Below, in pieces: positions 9,395 through 17,800 of a DNA stretch of 64,000 nucleotides; within the stretch, counting starts at the first letter, position 1; the number at the start of each line of letters is the position of its first letter. The stretch covers positions 124,001 to 188,000 of the forward strand of contig CAVWLF010000014.1 of NCBI GenBank assembly GCA_963755815.1, read 5' to 3'. The position numbers were made by a program, and so were the translations under genes. The stretch comes from Palsa-506 sp963755815. Its GTDB lineage: Bacteria; Actinomycetota; Actinomycetes; Streptosporangiales; Streptosporangiaceae. A model generated the notes under the pieces. It ran no database searches. It was not told the origin of the DNA and worked only from the letters and a program-made list of their open reading frames with translations.

Positions 9395-10354
9395 GTGGAT
9401 ACTGACCGACCGGCGCTTGCGGTCGACATCGGCGGTACGAAGCTGGCCGCCGGGGTGATCGAGCCCGGCGGCCGGGTGATCACCTGGGAGCAGACGCCGA
9501 CCCGCCGTGACCTGGACGGCGAGCAGCTCTGGCGCACTCTGGACGCGCTAATCAGCCGGGCGCTGGAGAGCGCGGAGATCAGCCGCCCGCAGTCCCTGGC
9601 CGGCGTCGGCTGCGGCTGCGGCGGCCCGATGGAGTGGCCGTCCGGGCTCGTCTCGCCGCTGAACATCCCCGCGTGGCGGGCGTTCCCGCTCCGCGGCAGG
9701 CTCGAGGAGCGGTTCGCCGGGCTGCCGGTCCGGGTGCACAACGACGCGATCTGCATGGCGGCGGGCGAGCACTGGCGCGGGGCCGGCCGGGGCACCAGCA
9801 ACATGCTCGGCATGGTGGTGTCCACCGGCGTGGGCGGCGGCCTGATCCTGGAAGGCCGGCTGATCGAGGGCACGTCCGGAAATGCCGGGCACATCGGCCA
9901 CGTGGTGGTCTACCCGGACGACGGGCCGCCGTGCGTCTGCGGCGGAGTCGGCTGCCTGGAGGCCATCGCCCGCGGCCCGGCCCTGGTGGAGTGGGCGCAG
10001 CGGCAGGGCTGGCGGCCCGGGCAGGCCGATGCCACGGCCAAGGACCTGGCCGGGGATGCCGCCGCGGGCCACCCGGCCGGGGCGGCCGCGATGCGCCGTG
10101 CGGGCAAGGCACTCGGCATCGCCATCGCGTCCGCGATGTACCTCTGCGACCTTGAGGTGGTCTCCGTCGGGGGCGGGCTGTCCCAGGCGGGCGCGCTGCT
10201 GTTCGACCCGCTGGAGGAGGCGCTGCGCGCGCATACCGGGATGGAGTTCACCAAGCACGTCCGGGTGGTGCCCGCCGAGCTCGGCCAGAGCGCCGGCCTG
10301 GTCGGCGCGGCCGCGCTGATTTTCGCGGCCGATCGCTACTGGTCCGGCGGCTGA
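9395..10354 (+). CDS. ROK family sugar kinase (glucokinase-like)
   Basis: The protein has 319 residues from GTG 9395, chosen because GGGAGG lies six bases upstream. Longer in-frame starts exist from 9308. The phosphate-binding motif DIGGTK is at the N-terminus. The ROK zinc motif CVCGGVGCLEAIA and the GTSGNAGHIGHVV segment are present. ROK kinases phosphorylate glucose, N-acetylmannosamine or similar sugars with ATP. There is no helix-turn-helix domain, so it is a kinase rather than a ROK repressor. ilvA follows 6 bp downstream, so the two probably share a transcript. The gene is divergent from the AAA/VWA operon. Confidence 0.88.
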   Translation: MDTDRPALAVDIGGTKLAAGVIEPGGRVITWEQTPTRRDLDGEQLWRTLDALISRALESAEISRPQSLAGVGCGCGGPMEWPSGLVSPLNIPAWRAFPLRGRLEERFAGLPVRVHNDAICMAAGEHWRGAGRGTSNMLGMVVSTGVGGGLILEGRLIEGTSGNAGHIGHVVVYPDDGPPCVCGGVGCLEAIARGPALVEWAQRQGWRPGQADATAKDLAGDAAAGHPAGAAAMRRAGKALGIAIASAMYLCDLEVVSVGGGLSQAGALLFDPLEEALRAHTGMEFTKHVRVVPAELGQSAGLVGAAALIFAADRYWSGG

Positions 10355-10360
10355 GCACGG

Positions 10361-11581
10361 ATGACCGTGACGCCAGTCCAGGTCGGCTTCGACGACGTGA
10401 TCGCCGCCCGGGAGGTGCTGCGCGGCGTCATCACCGCCACGCCGATGCTGCACTCGTGGGTGCTGTCCGATCTGCTCGGCGGTCCGGTCTACCTCAAGTG
10501 CGAGAACCTGCAGCGGACCGGATCGTTCAAGGCCCGGGGGGCCTACTTCCGGATCTCCCGCCTGTCCGATTCCGAGCGCGCCCGCGGGGTGGTGGCGGCC
10601 AGCGCCGGGAACCATGCCCAGGGCGTGGCCTTCGCCGCGGCCCTGCTGGGCGCCCGGGCCACCGTGGTCATGCCGGAGGGGGCGCCGCTGCCCAAGATCG
10701 CGGCCACCAGGTCATACGGGGCGGAGATCATCCTGCATGGCGCGCGGGTGGAAGACGCCCTGCTGCGCGCCCGGGCGGTGGCGGAAGAGCAGGGGTCGAT
10801 CTTCATCCACCCGTTCGAGCACCCCGACATCGTGGCCGGCCAGGGCACGGCCGGCCTGGAGATCATGGAGCAGTGCCCGGGCGTGCGGACGATCGTGATC
10901 CCGGTCGGCGGCGGCGGCCTGGCCGCCGGGATAGCGATCGCGGCGAAGGGCCGTGACCCCGCGGTCCGGGTGATCGGGGTGCAGGCCGAGGCGGTGGCGC
11001 CGTTCCCCGCGTCGCTCGCGGCCGGCCATCCGCTGCCGGTGGAGTCCGCGCCGACGATGGCGGACGGCATCGCGGTCGCCCAGCCGGGCGACCTCGCGTT
11101 CAGCGTGCTGGCCGAGCTCGCCGAGCGGATCGTCACGGTCTCGGAGGAGTCCCTGTCCCGCGCGCTGCTGCTCTGCCTGGAACGGGCCAAGCAGGTGGTT
11201 GAGCCGGCCGGCGCGGCCGGCGTCGCCGCCCTGCTCGATGACCCGCGGTCGGCTGAGCCGCCGGTGGTGGCGGTGCTCTCCGGCGGCAACATCGACCCGC
11301 TGCTGCTGGCCAAGATGCTGCGGCACGGCCTGTCGGCGGCCGGGCGCTACCTCACCTTCCGCTGCCGGCTGCCGGATCATCCCGGCGCGCTGGCCGGCCT
11401 GCTCACCGAGCTCGCCGATCTCGGGGCCAACGTCATCGACGTGGTGCACGCCCGGTTCTCCCCGCACCTGCGGGTGGATGAGGTCGAGGTCCAGCTGCAG
11501 GTGGAAACCCGGGGGCCGGGGCACTGCGATTCCGTCATCGGCCAGCTGCGCAAGTCCGGCTACGCGCTGAACTTCAGCTGA
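10361..11581 (+). CDS. ilvA: Threonine ammonia-lyase (threonine dehydratase)
   Basis: The protein has 406 residues. The PLP lysine lies in GSFKARGAY, and the phosphate loop is a glycine-rich PVGGGGLAAGIA. A C-terminal ACT-like domain (residues ~325-405, beginning RYLTFRCRLPDHPGALAGLL) is present. The single-ACT length (~400 residues) is usual in actinobacteria. The enzyme converts L-threonine to 2-oxobutanoate and ammonia, feeding isoleucine synthesis or threonine breakdown. It follows the ROK kinase by 6 bp and is convergent with hppD, with only 10 bp between the stops. Confidence 0.93.
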   Translation: MTVTPVQVGFDDVIAAREVLRGVITATPMLHSWVLSDLLGGPVYLKCENLQRTGSFKARGAYFRISRLSDSERARGVVAASAGNHAQGVAFAAALLGARATVVMPEGAPLPKIAATRSYGAEIILHGARVEDALLRARAVAEEQGSIFIHPFEHPDIVAGQGTAGLEIMEQCPGVRTIVIPVGGGGLAAGIAIAAKGRDPAVRVIGVQAEAVAPFPASLAAGHPLPVESAPTMADGIAVAQPGDLAFSVLAELAERIVTVSEESLSRALLLCLERAKQVVEPAGAAGVAALLDDPRSAEPPVVAVLSGGNIDPLLLAKMLRHGLSAAGRYLTFRCRLPDHPGALAGLLTELADLGANVIDVVHARFSPHLRVDEVEVQLQVETRGPGHCDSVIGQLRKSGYALNFS

Positions 11582-11591
11582 CCCGCCCGGA

Positions 11592-12719
11592 TCAGAGGTT
11601 CCCGCGGCGCTCCTGCTCGCGCTCGATGGCCTCGAACAGCGCCTTGAAGTTGCCCTTGCCGAACCCCTGCGACCCGTGCCGCTCGATCAGCTCGAAGAAG
11701 ACCGTCGGCCGGTCCTGGACCGGCTGGGTGAAGATCTGCAGCAGGTACCCGTCCTCGTCCCGGTCGGCGAGGATCCGCAGTTCCCGCAGCTCATCAAGCG
11801 GGACGCGGGTCTCACCGACCCACTCGCCGAGCGCGTCGTAGTAGCTGTCCGGCGTGTCCAGGAATCCGACCCCGGCCGCGCGCATGGCGCGCACGCTGGC
11901 CACGATGTCGTCGGTGGACAGCGCGATGTGCTGGACGCCGGGCCCGCCGTAGAACTCCAGGTACTCGTCTATCTGCGACTTCCGCTGGCCAGCGGCCGGC
12001 TCGTTGATCGGGAACTTGACCTTGCGGCTGCCGTCCGCGACCACCTTGCTCATCAGCGCGGAGTACTCGGTGGCGATGTCATCGCCGACGAATTCCTTCA
12101 TGTTCGTGAAGCCCATGACCTGGTGGTAGAAGCCCACCCACTCGTCCATCTTGCCCAGCTCGACGTTGCCGACGCAGTGGTCGATCTCGGTGTAGAAGGG
12201 CCGGCCAGGCGGCGTGACCAGCGGATCGGCCGGCACGTAACCCGGCAGGTACACGCCGGTGTAGGCGTCCCGCTCGACCAGCGTGTGCCGGGTATCGCCG
12301 AAAGTGGCGATCGAGGCGAGAACGACCTTGCCGCCGGCGTCCTCGAAGACCTCGGGCTTGGCCAGCCCCCGCGCGCCGTGCGCGGTCGCGTACTCGTAGG
12401 CGGCCTCCGCGGACGGCACGCCGATGGCCAGGTCGAGCACGCCATCGCCGTGCGCGGCCACGTGCCGGGCCAGCTCAGTTCCGGCCCGGACGGCGCCGCG
12501 GAATACGAACCGGGCCCGGCCGGACTCCAGCACGTAGGCGGCTTCATCCCGGCAGCCGGTCTCCGGGCCCCGGTAGGCCACGCACCGCATGCCGAAGGCG
12601 GCCGAGTAGAAGTGGGCCGCCTGCCGCGCATTTCCCACCGCGAAGACCACGGCGTCCATGCCGGTGACGGGGAACTGGTCGGCGCGGATCAGCAGGTCCT
12701 GATTGTCCGTGGCTGTCAT
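11592..12719 (-). CDS. hppD: 4-hydroxyphenylpyruvate dioxygenase
   Basis: The protein has 375 residues in a two-VOC-domain architecture. The iron ligands are in the second domain: His in EIDHCVGN, His in GVQHIALST and Glu in VFFELIERHG. The family C-terminus GFGKGNFKALFEAIE is intact. The enzyme converts 4-hydroxyphenylpyruvate to homogentisate in tyrosine catabolism. AGGGAG lies eight bases before the ATG. The Lrp/AsnC gene is divergent with ~150 bp between the starts. That arrangement is common for hppD and suggests local, possibly aromatic-amino-acid-responsive, control. No other homogentisate genes are in the window. Confidence 0.96.
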   Translation of the reverse strand: MTATDNQDLLIRADQFPVTGMDAVVFAVGNARQAAHFYSAAFGMRCVAYRGPETGCRDEAAYVLESGRARFVFRGAVRAGTELARHVAAHGDGVLDLAIGVPSAEAAYEYATAHGARGLAKPEVFEDAGGKVVLASIATFGDTRHTLVERDAYTGVYLPGYVPADPLVTPPGRPFYTEIDHCVGNVELGKMDEWVGFYHQVMGFTNMKEFVGDDIATEYSALMSKVVADGSRKVKFPINEPAAGQRKSQIDEYLEFYGGPGVQHIALSTDDIVASVRAMRAAGVGFLDTPDSYYDALGEWVGETRVPLDELRELRILADRDEDGYLLQIFTQPVQDRPTVFFELIERHGSQGFGKGNFKALFEAIEREQERRGNL

Positions 12720-12807
12720 CGTGCACGCTCCCTGCGGAAGTGGTGGCCCTTACTGGCAGCATCAACCAGGAGCGCAAGATGCGCAATGGTAAGCTCAGAG
12801 GCTAGAC

Positions 12808-12822
12808 ATTCTGTATAGAAAT
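12808..12822. promoter_or_regulatory. AT-rich palindrome in the hppD-lrp intergenic region
   Basis: The sequence ATTCTGTATAGAAAT contains a TTCT-N4-AGAA inverted repeat in an otherwise GC-rich intergenic segment. It lies midway between the divergent hppD and Lrp/AsnC starts. Lrp/AsnC proteins often bind such AT-rich imperfect palindromes near their own gene. The operator role is inferred. Confidence 0.4.
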
Positions 12823-12870
12823 AGTCGAGATGGTGCGGCAGAATTGTGCACCTGTCTCAGGAGGCCGGCG

Positions 12871-13362
12871 ATGCTCGACGAACTCGACGCCAGGCTGGTC
12901 GGGCTGCTCGCCGCGGAGCCCAGGGTCGGCGTGCTGGAGGCGTCGAGGCGGCTCGGCGTGGCCCGCGGCACCGTCCAGGCGCGGATCGACCGGCTGCAGG
13001 CCCAGGGCGTGATCACCGGCTATGGCCCGGACATCGACCCCGCGGCCCTCGGCCACGGGGTCACCGCGTTCGTCACGCTGGAGATCGGCCAGGCCGGCGG
13101 GCACGACCCGGTCGCCGACGGGCTCACGTCGATCGCCGAGGTGCTGGAGGTGCACACGATCACCGGCGCGGGCGACATGCTCTGCCGGGTGGTCGCCCGG
13201 ACCAACGCCGACTTGCAGCGGGTCATCGACGCGATCGTCGATGTCACCGGGGTGGTGCGGGCCTCAACGGTGATCGCGCTGGCCACGCCCGTGCGCTACC
13301 GGGTGCTGCCCCTCGTGCGCGCCGTGGCCAAGGGCGGGGCGAGCCAGCCGCGGGGATCATGA
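12871..13362 (+). CDS. Lrp/AsnC family transcriptional regulator
   Basis: The protein has 163 residues from ATG 12871. AGGAGG six bases upstream decides this start over an in-frame ATG nine codons earlier. The N-terminal helix-turn-helix (LDARLVGLLAAEPRVGVLEA onward) is followed by a RAM/AsnC ligand-binding domain with the VLEVHTITGAGDMLCRV segment. The protein probably controls the divergent hppD and itself. Its stop overlaps by six bases the reconstructed end of the convergent TetR gene. Confidence 0.9.
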   Translation: MLDELDARLVGLLAAEPRVGVLEASRRLGVARGTVQARIDRLQAQGVITGYGPDIDPAALGHGVTAFVTLEIGQAGGHDPVADGLTSIAEVLEVHTITGAGDMLCRVVARTNADLQRVIDAIVDVTGVVRASTVIALATPVRYRVLPLVRAVAKGGASQPRGS

Positions 13363-14056
13363 TGTCCCGGTGCGGTCCTCGCTGGCGCGGCCCTCGGCGA
13401 TGTCGGTGGCGATGCTGAGCACCGCGGTGCACAGCTCGGCGCGGTCAGGTACCTGGTCGGCGAAGAACATCCAGCCCACGCTGACCCCGCCCAGCGCCAT
13501 GGCCGCGCGCAGCCGCTCGTCCAGCGGGGCGGCCAGGCCCGGTGAGCAGCCCGATCAGCGAGCTCATCCGCTCGCGGAACAGCTCGCCCCGGTTCTTGGC
13601 CGCGGCCAGGCTGGTCACCGCGGCCTGGTTCTGGTGCAGCATCCGGAACACCTCGTCGCCCTCAGCCACGATGCCGACATAGCGGCGGAGTATCTCGCTG
13701 CGCGTGGCCGCGCTGGCCGGCTGGGTCCTGGCCCAGGCGATCAGCCCGTCGACCTGGCCGAAGTAGTCCTCGACGAGGCTGCGGACAATGTCTTCCTTGG
13801 ACTTGAAGTGGTAGTACAGCGCGGCCTTGGTCACGTCCAGCCGCTCGGCGATCTCGCGCAGCGAGGTCTTCTCGTAGCCCTGCTCGGCGAACAGCGCGAC
13901 GGCGACTTCCTGGATCCGCGCCCGGGTGTCGCCGCGGACGCGCGCGTCGTGGTGCCCGGCGCCGGAAACCTCGGGCAGCGTCCCGGCGGCCGCGCCCGCC
14001 GTCGGCGCCGTGGCCGCGTGCGTCGTCTCGTTCATCTCAGCTGTGCCACGTCTCAT
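13357..14056 (-). pseudogene. TetR family regulator of the adjacent MFS pump, C-terminus frameshifted
   Basis: As read, the frame (13445-14056) encodes 203 residues. Its N-terminal HTH is clean (TSLREIAERLDVTKAALYYH), but after SSLIGLLTGPG the sequence becomes unrelated Arg/Gly-rich text. Reading the next frame from about 13543 restores a typical TetR tail (DERLRAAMALGGVSVGW, then LCTAVLSIATDIAEGRA) ending at 13357. One missing base near 13540-13545, in GGCCAGGCCCGG, explains the break. It is either a real mutation or an assembly indel. The start may be ATG 14056 or 14035. The gene is divergent from the MFS gene and its product presumably represses it. Confidence 0.8.
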
Positions 14057-14073
14057 GGGAGTGGCCGTAATTT

Positions 14074-14091
14074 ACTTGACGGCCGGTAAGT
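14074..14091. promoter_or_regulatory. TetR operator-like palindrome 1
   Basis: ACTTGACGGCCGGTAAGT is an imperfect 18-bp palindrome; 14 of its 18 bases match its reverse complement. It lies between the divergent TetR and MFS genes and resembles the second site 46 bp away. The deduced consensus is ACTTGCCGGCCGGCAAGT. Confidence 0.6.
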
Positions 14092-14119
14092 TGAGAGTTT
14101 AGCCTACCTTTCGAAAGAT

Positions 14120-14137
14120 ACTAGCCGGTCGGCAAGT
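14120..14137. promoter_or_regulatory. TetR operator-like palindrome 2
   Basis: ACTAGCCGGTCGGCAAGT matches site 1 at 14 of 18 positions and is itself 14/18 self-complementary. It lies 61 bp before the MFS start codon. Paired operators like these would let the TetR protein repress both divergent genes. Binding is inferred from position and symmetry. Confidence 0.6.
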
Positions 14138-14197
14138 AGGTTGAGAAGAAGCCGCGCGCGGACGGGCTGAAGTCGTGCCACCCGAGGGAGCCTGATC

Positions 14198-15778
14198 ATG
14201 GCAGTCGCAGAGCCGGTAAGCCCGTCGGCAGGACCTCCTGGCGATGGATCGGCCGCCGCGGCCAAGCGCGAGATCAAGATCGTGCTGCCGGGCCTGCTGC
14301 TGGCGATCCTGCTCGCCATGCTCGATCAGCTGATCGTGGGCACCGCGCTGCCGCGCATCGTCGGTGACCTCGGCGGCGTCGCGCACCTGTCCTGGGTCGT
14401 GACGGCCTACGTGCTCGCGTCGACGGTCAGCACCCCGCTGTACGGCAAGCTGGGCGACTCGCACGGGCGCAAGAAGCTCTTCCTGACCGCGATCGTGATC
14501 TTCCTGATCGGGTCGGCGCTATCCGGCCTGGCCCAGTCGATGACGCAGCTGATCGCGTTTCGCGCGCTGCAGGGCCTGGGCGCGGGCGGGCTGATGGTCG
14601 GCGCGATCTCGATACTCGGCGAGCTGGTCTCGCCGCGCGAGCGCGGCAAGTACATGGGCTACATCATGTCCGTGATGATGATCGCCACCATCGGCGGCCC
14701 GCTGATCGGCGGCTTCATCACCGACGCCTTCTCCTGGCGCTGGGTCTTCTACATCAACGTGCCGATCGGCGGCTTCACGCTCGTCTACCTGGCCAGGGTC
14801 CTCCGGCTGCCGGCCAAGCGGACCGAGCACAAGATCGACTACCTGGGTGCCGCGCTGCTCGCGGTGGCGGCGACGGCGGTCGTGCTGCTCACGACCTGGG
14901 GCGGCACGCAGTACCCGTGGGGATCCGGGCGGATCCTCGGCCTCGGGCTGCTCGCGCTGGCGGCCACGGCGGCGTTCCTGATGGTCGAGGGGCGGGCAGC
15001 CGAGCCGATCCTGCCGCTGTACTTGTTCCGGAACAGGAACTTCTCGCTGGTTGCCGCGCTGAGTTTCCTGGTCGGCCTGGCCATGTTCGGAGCCATCACC
15101 TTCCTGCCGCTCTACCAGCAGACCGTGCAGGGTGCTTCGCCGACGGTCAGCGGGCTGCTGCTGACCCCGATGATGGTCGGGGTGATGGTGACCTCGATCA
15201 TCGCCGGCCAGATCACCAGCCGGACCGGCCGCTACAAGGCGCTGCCGATCCTCGGCTCGGCCGGCATGGGCATCGGCATGTTCCTGCTGTCGATGCTCGG
15301 GCCGGACACCAGCCGGGTGACCTCCGGGCTGTTCTTCGTGGTGCTCGGCCTCGGCATGGGCCTGCTGATGCAGATCACCTCGCTGATGGCGCAGAACAGC
15401 GTGGAGCTGAAGGACATCGGCGTGGCCAGCAGCTCACGGCTGTTCTTCCAGCAGATCGGCGGCTCGATCGGGGTGTCGGTGTTCGGCGCGATCTTCGCCC
15501 GGCGGCTGACCGACGTGCTGAGCGCGCGACTGCCCGGCGCGCACCTCAATGCGCCGGGCGGGCAGCTCAACCCGGCGACCGTGGTCCGGCTGCCGGCCGC
15601 GGTGCAGCACGACGTGTTCTTCGCCATCGCGCACGCGATCGACGGCGTGTTCCTCTGGGCGCTGCCGGCCATGGTGCTCGCATTCGTGGTGTCCCTGTTC
15701 ATCAAGGAGGTCCCGCTGCGCGGCCAGGCCGAGACTCCGGGCGAAGCGGCCGCCGCCTCGCCGGAGATGGTGCACTAA
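14198..15778 (+). CDS. MFS drug:H+ antiporter, DHA2 (EmrB/QacA) type
   Basis: The 526-residue protein has about 14 hydrophobic segments. The motif-A loop GKLGDSHGRKKLFL lies after TM2. Motif C-like glycine/proline-rich segments (GPLIGGFITDAFSWRWVFYI) are typical of the DHA2 family. The protein would expel hydrophobic drugs or cations in exchange for protons. Two operator-like palindromes upstream and the divergent TetR gene indicate substrate-induced derepression. No frameshift was seen in this gene, in contrast to its regulator. Confidence 0.92.
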   Translation: MAVAEPVSPSAGPPGDGSAAAAKREIKIVLPGLLLAILLAMLDQLIVGTALPRIVGDLGGVAHLSWVVTAYVLASTVSTPLYGKLGDSHGRKKLFLTAIVIFLIGSALSGLAQSMTQLIAFRALQGLGAGGLMVGAISILGELVSPRERGKYMGYIMSVMMIATIGGPLIGGFITDAFSWRWVFYINVPIGGFTLVYLARVLRLPAKRTEHKIDYLGAALLAVAATAVVLLTTWGGTQYPWGSGRILGLGLLALAATAAFLMVEGRAAEPILPLYLFRNRNFSLVAALSFLVGLAMFGAITFLPLYQQTVQGASPTVSGLLLTPMMVGVMVTSIIAGQITSRTGRYKALPILGSAGMGIGMFLLSMLGPDTSRVTSGLFFVVLGLGMGLLMQITSLMAQNSVELKDIGVASSSRLFFQQIGGSIGVSVFGAIFARRLTDVLSARLPGAHLNAPGGQLNPATVVRLPAAVQHDVFFAIAHAIDGVFLWALPAMVLAFVVSLFIKEVPLRGQAETPGEAAAASPEMVH

Positions 15779-15794
15779 CGCCGGGGTCCCGGCG
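15779..15794. terminator. Hairpin between convergent MFS gene and greA
   Basis: CGCCGGGGTCCCGGCG forms a perfect 7-bp stem with a 2-base loop directly after the MFS stop codon. A second GC-rich inverted repeat follows near 15810-15826. There is no U-tract, as is common in actinomycetes, so terminator function is inferred. Confidence 0.45.
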
Positions 15795-15827
15795 GCGCCA
15801 GGCAGGCGGGCCGGCCTCCGGGCCGGG

Positions 15828-16328
15828 TCAGATCCCGCCGTACGGGACCGCCTCAAGGATCTCGACGGACGCCGCGCGCCCGTTTGGCAGGTTGTAGGTC
15901 GCCGTCTCGCCGACCTTCTTGCCCGCGATCGCGCTGCCCAGCGGGGACCGCGGCGAGTAGACGTCGATCGGTGAGCCGCTTTCCTCGCGGGACGCGAGCA
16001 GGAACGTGACCTCGTCCTCGTCTCCCTGGAACCTGATCGTCACCGTCATGCCGGGACCGACCACGCCATCCGTGCGGGGCGGCTCGCCGACTCGCGAGTT
16101 GTCCAGGATGTGCTGCACCTGGCGGATGCGGCCCTCCTGCTTGCCCTGCTCCTCTTTCGCCGCGTGATAACCGCCGTTCTCCTTCAGGTCGCCCTCTTCC
16201 CGGGCGGCCTCAATCTTCTTGGCGATCTCGATACGGCCTGGCCCGGAGAGATAATCCATCTCCGACTTGAGCCGGTCATACGCCTCCTGGGTGAGCCAGG
16301 TGACGATGTCATCGCGGGTCTCGGTCAC
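15828..16328 (-). CDS. greA: Transcription elongation factor GreA
   Basis: The protein has 166 residues from GTG 16328, with GAGGAG five bases upstream. The N-terminal coiled coil carries the tip motif EEGDLKENGGYHAAKEEQ, whose acidic residues stimulate RNA polymerase cleavage of backtracked RNA. The C-terminal FKBP-like domain ends SPLGSAIAGKKVGETATYNL. Length and motifs are standard. It is convergent with the MFS gene. Confidence 0.95.
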   Translation of the reverse strand: MTETRDDIVTWLTQEAYDRLKSEMDYLSGPGRIEIAKKIEAAREEGDLKENGGYHAAKEEQGKQEGRIRQVQHILDNSRVGEPPRTDGVVGPGMTVTIRFQGDEDEVTFLLASREESGSPIDVYSPRSPLGSAIAGKKVGETATYNLPNGRAASVEILEAVPYGGI

Positions 16329-16703
16329 GGGTACTCCTCGCGTGCGGTGCGGACGGGGGCGTCCGCCGGGCCCCGGCAGGGCCCTTGGGGGTAATCCTTC
16401 GAGCGTACACGCTCAACAATCACCAGGTCAGAGCCATGATGATCTTGAATTCCCGGTGCTGTCGGAGCGTTTCGTGCGGTCTGACGATCGTGGCGGCTGG
16501 ACTTGGGGTCGGATAGAGAGCGTAAATGACGATTCACGGCGCTGTACAGGGCGCCGGTCCGCCGTTACGCATCAGCGGACATTTACCGTACCGTCACCGA
16601 GCGGACGCCGGCGCTCCTTCCGGCCCGGGCTGCTTCCGGCCCGGGCTGCTTCCGGCCCCGGCCGTCTTGACGCTCGGTATTCGTTCGTGAGAACTTACGG
16701 TTC
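16329..16703. other. Intergenic region between greA and the ArsR gene
   Basis: This 375-bp gap has no convincing gene. It should hold the greA promoter on the minus strand. At 16617-16663 a 16-bp unit, CTTCCGGCCCGGGCTG, is repeated about 2.6 times. An inverted repeat CGGCGC-N8-GCGCCG lies near 16538-16557. A TTGACG -35-like element is near 16667. The 16-bp direct repeats just before the ArsR start are listed separately. Confidence 0.5.
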
Positions 16704-16716
16704 GTGGAAACTTACG
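16684..16716 (+). repeat. 16-bp direct repeat over the ArsR start codon
   Basis: TTCGTGAGAACTTACG (16684-16699) and TTCGTGGAAACTTACG (16701-16716) are 14/16 identical with a 17-bp period. The second copy contains the GTG start codon of the ArsR-family gene. An autoregulatory binding site is plausible but inferred. Confidence 0.5.
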
Positions 16717-17123
16717 AAATGGTGCTGGAAGCCCTCGGTGACCGCACCCGGCGGCAGATCGTCGAGACCCTGCGGCGCGGCCCGTCCTCGGTGCGTGACC
16801 TCGCGGCCCGGCTGCCGGTCAGCCGCCCGGCGATCTCCCAGCACCTGACGGTGCTGCGCCGCTGCCACCTGGTCACCTATGAGGAGTTCGGCACGCGCAA
16901 CGTCTACCGGCTCGACACGACCGGGCTCGAGGTGCTCCGCGCCTGGACGGAGAGCTTCTGGCAGGCCGTCCTGGACAGCTACGCCGAACGGGTCCGGGCC
17001 GACCATGCGGCCCGGGCGGCGGAGCCGGAGCCCGGGCCGGGGTCACCGGCAGGCGCGAAAGAACTACGGCAAGGCGAGGAAGAGAAAGAAGTACCGCAAC
17101 AGAAGGGACTGCCCGATGCCTGA
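16704..17123 (+). CDS. ArsR family regulator (ArsR-SRPBCC type)
   Basis: The protein has 139 residues from GTG 16704; ATG 16719 is an alternative. The winged helix is intact: LEALGDRTRRQIVETL, then VSRPAISQHLTVLRRCHLV. No metal-binding Cys pair is seen in the recognition helix, so this is not an arsenic sensor. The C-terminal tail is Glu/Lys/Gln-rich. The SRPBCC gene overlaps its end by 8 bp. This linkage is common in actinobacteria, where the regulator controls itself and the partner. Ligand unknown. Confidence 0.88.
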   Translation: METYEMVLEALGDRTRRQIVETLRRGPSSVRDLAARLPVSRPAISQHLTVLRRCHLVTYEEFGTRNVYRLDTTGLEVLRAWTESFWQAVLDSYAERVRADHAARAAEPEPGPGSPAGAKELRQGEEEKEVPQQKGLPDA

Positions 17124-17589
17124 CCAGCCAGCCGCGATCGAGCCGGTACGGAAGACTGTCACCGTGCCCGCCTCGCCCCAGCGGGCATTCGAGTTGTTCA
17201 CCGCCGGCATCAGCGAATGGTGGCCGCTGGCGACCCACTCGGTCGGCCAGGATCAGGCCGCGGGCGTGGTCTTCGGCGCGGGCGTGGGCGGTGAGATCAC
17301 CGAGTCGCTCGCCGACGGCACCGCGTCGGTATGGGGAACGGTGACCCGCTGGGAACCGCCCCGCCTGGTGGCATATACCTGGCACGCCGGCACGCCCGTG
17401 GCCGAGGCATCGAGCGTGGAGGTGACGTTCACCCCCGGCGGGCCCGGCGAGACGGTCGTGCAACTCGTCCACTCAGGATGGGAGCAACGGCCCGACGGCG
17501 CGCAGGCGCGGGCCGGGTACGAGACCGGCTGGGACCCGGTCATCGCCAGCTATGCCCGGCTCGCCGCGATGTCCGGCCGGCCGGGCTAG
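17116..17589 (+). CDS. SRPBCC (AHSA1-type START-like) protein
   Basis: The protein has 157 residues from ATG 17116, overlapping the ArsR stop by eight bases. The AHSA1 signature is visible in TVPASPQRAFELFTAGISEW, the glycine-rich GGEITESLADG and the C-terminal GWDPVIASYA helix. Members have a hydrophobic cavity for small ligands, and some bind Hsp90 in eukaryotes. Bacterial members next to ArsR regulators are largely uncharacterised. Translational coupling to the regulator is likely. Confidence 0.87.
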   Translation: MPDQPAAIEPVRKTVTVPASPQRAFELFTAGISEWWPLATHSVGQDQAAGVVFGAGVGGEITESLADGTASVWGTVTRWEPPRLVAYTWHAGTPVAEASSVEVTFTPGGPGETVVQLVHSGWEQRPDGAQARAGYETGWDPVIASYARLAAMSGRPG

Positions 17590-17800
17590 GGCCGGCCCGG
17601 GGCCCGGCTGGCCTGGCGGTCCGCGTTCCCCGGCCGCCCGGGCGGGCCGCGCGGCCGCGGGAATGTGCGTGCGTGGCCCGCTTGTTGTCCTGCACAATGA
17701 CCACTTGGCGTTGGCACGTTCAGGCGGTGCCTGAGAGTACGGGTAATCCCGATATGCCGCGCCGGTCGTTATTCGCCACCAAAAGTACCGAGGGGACTTC

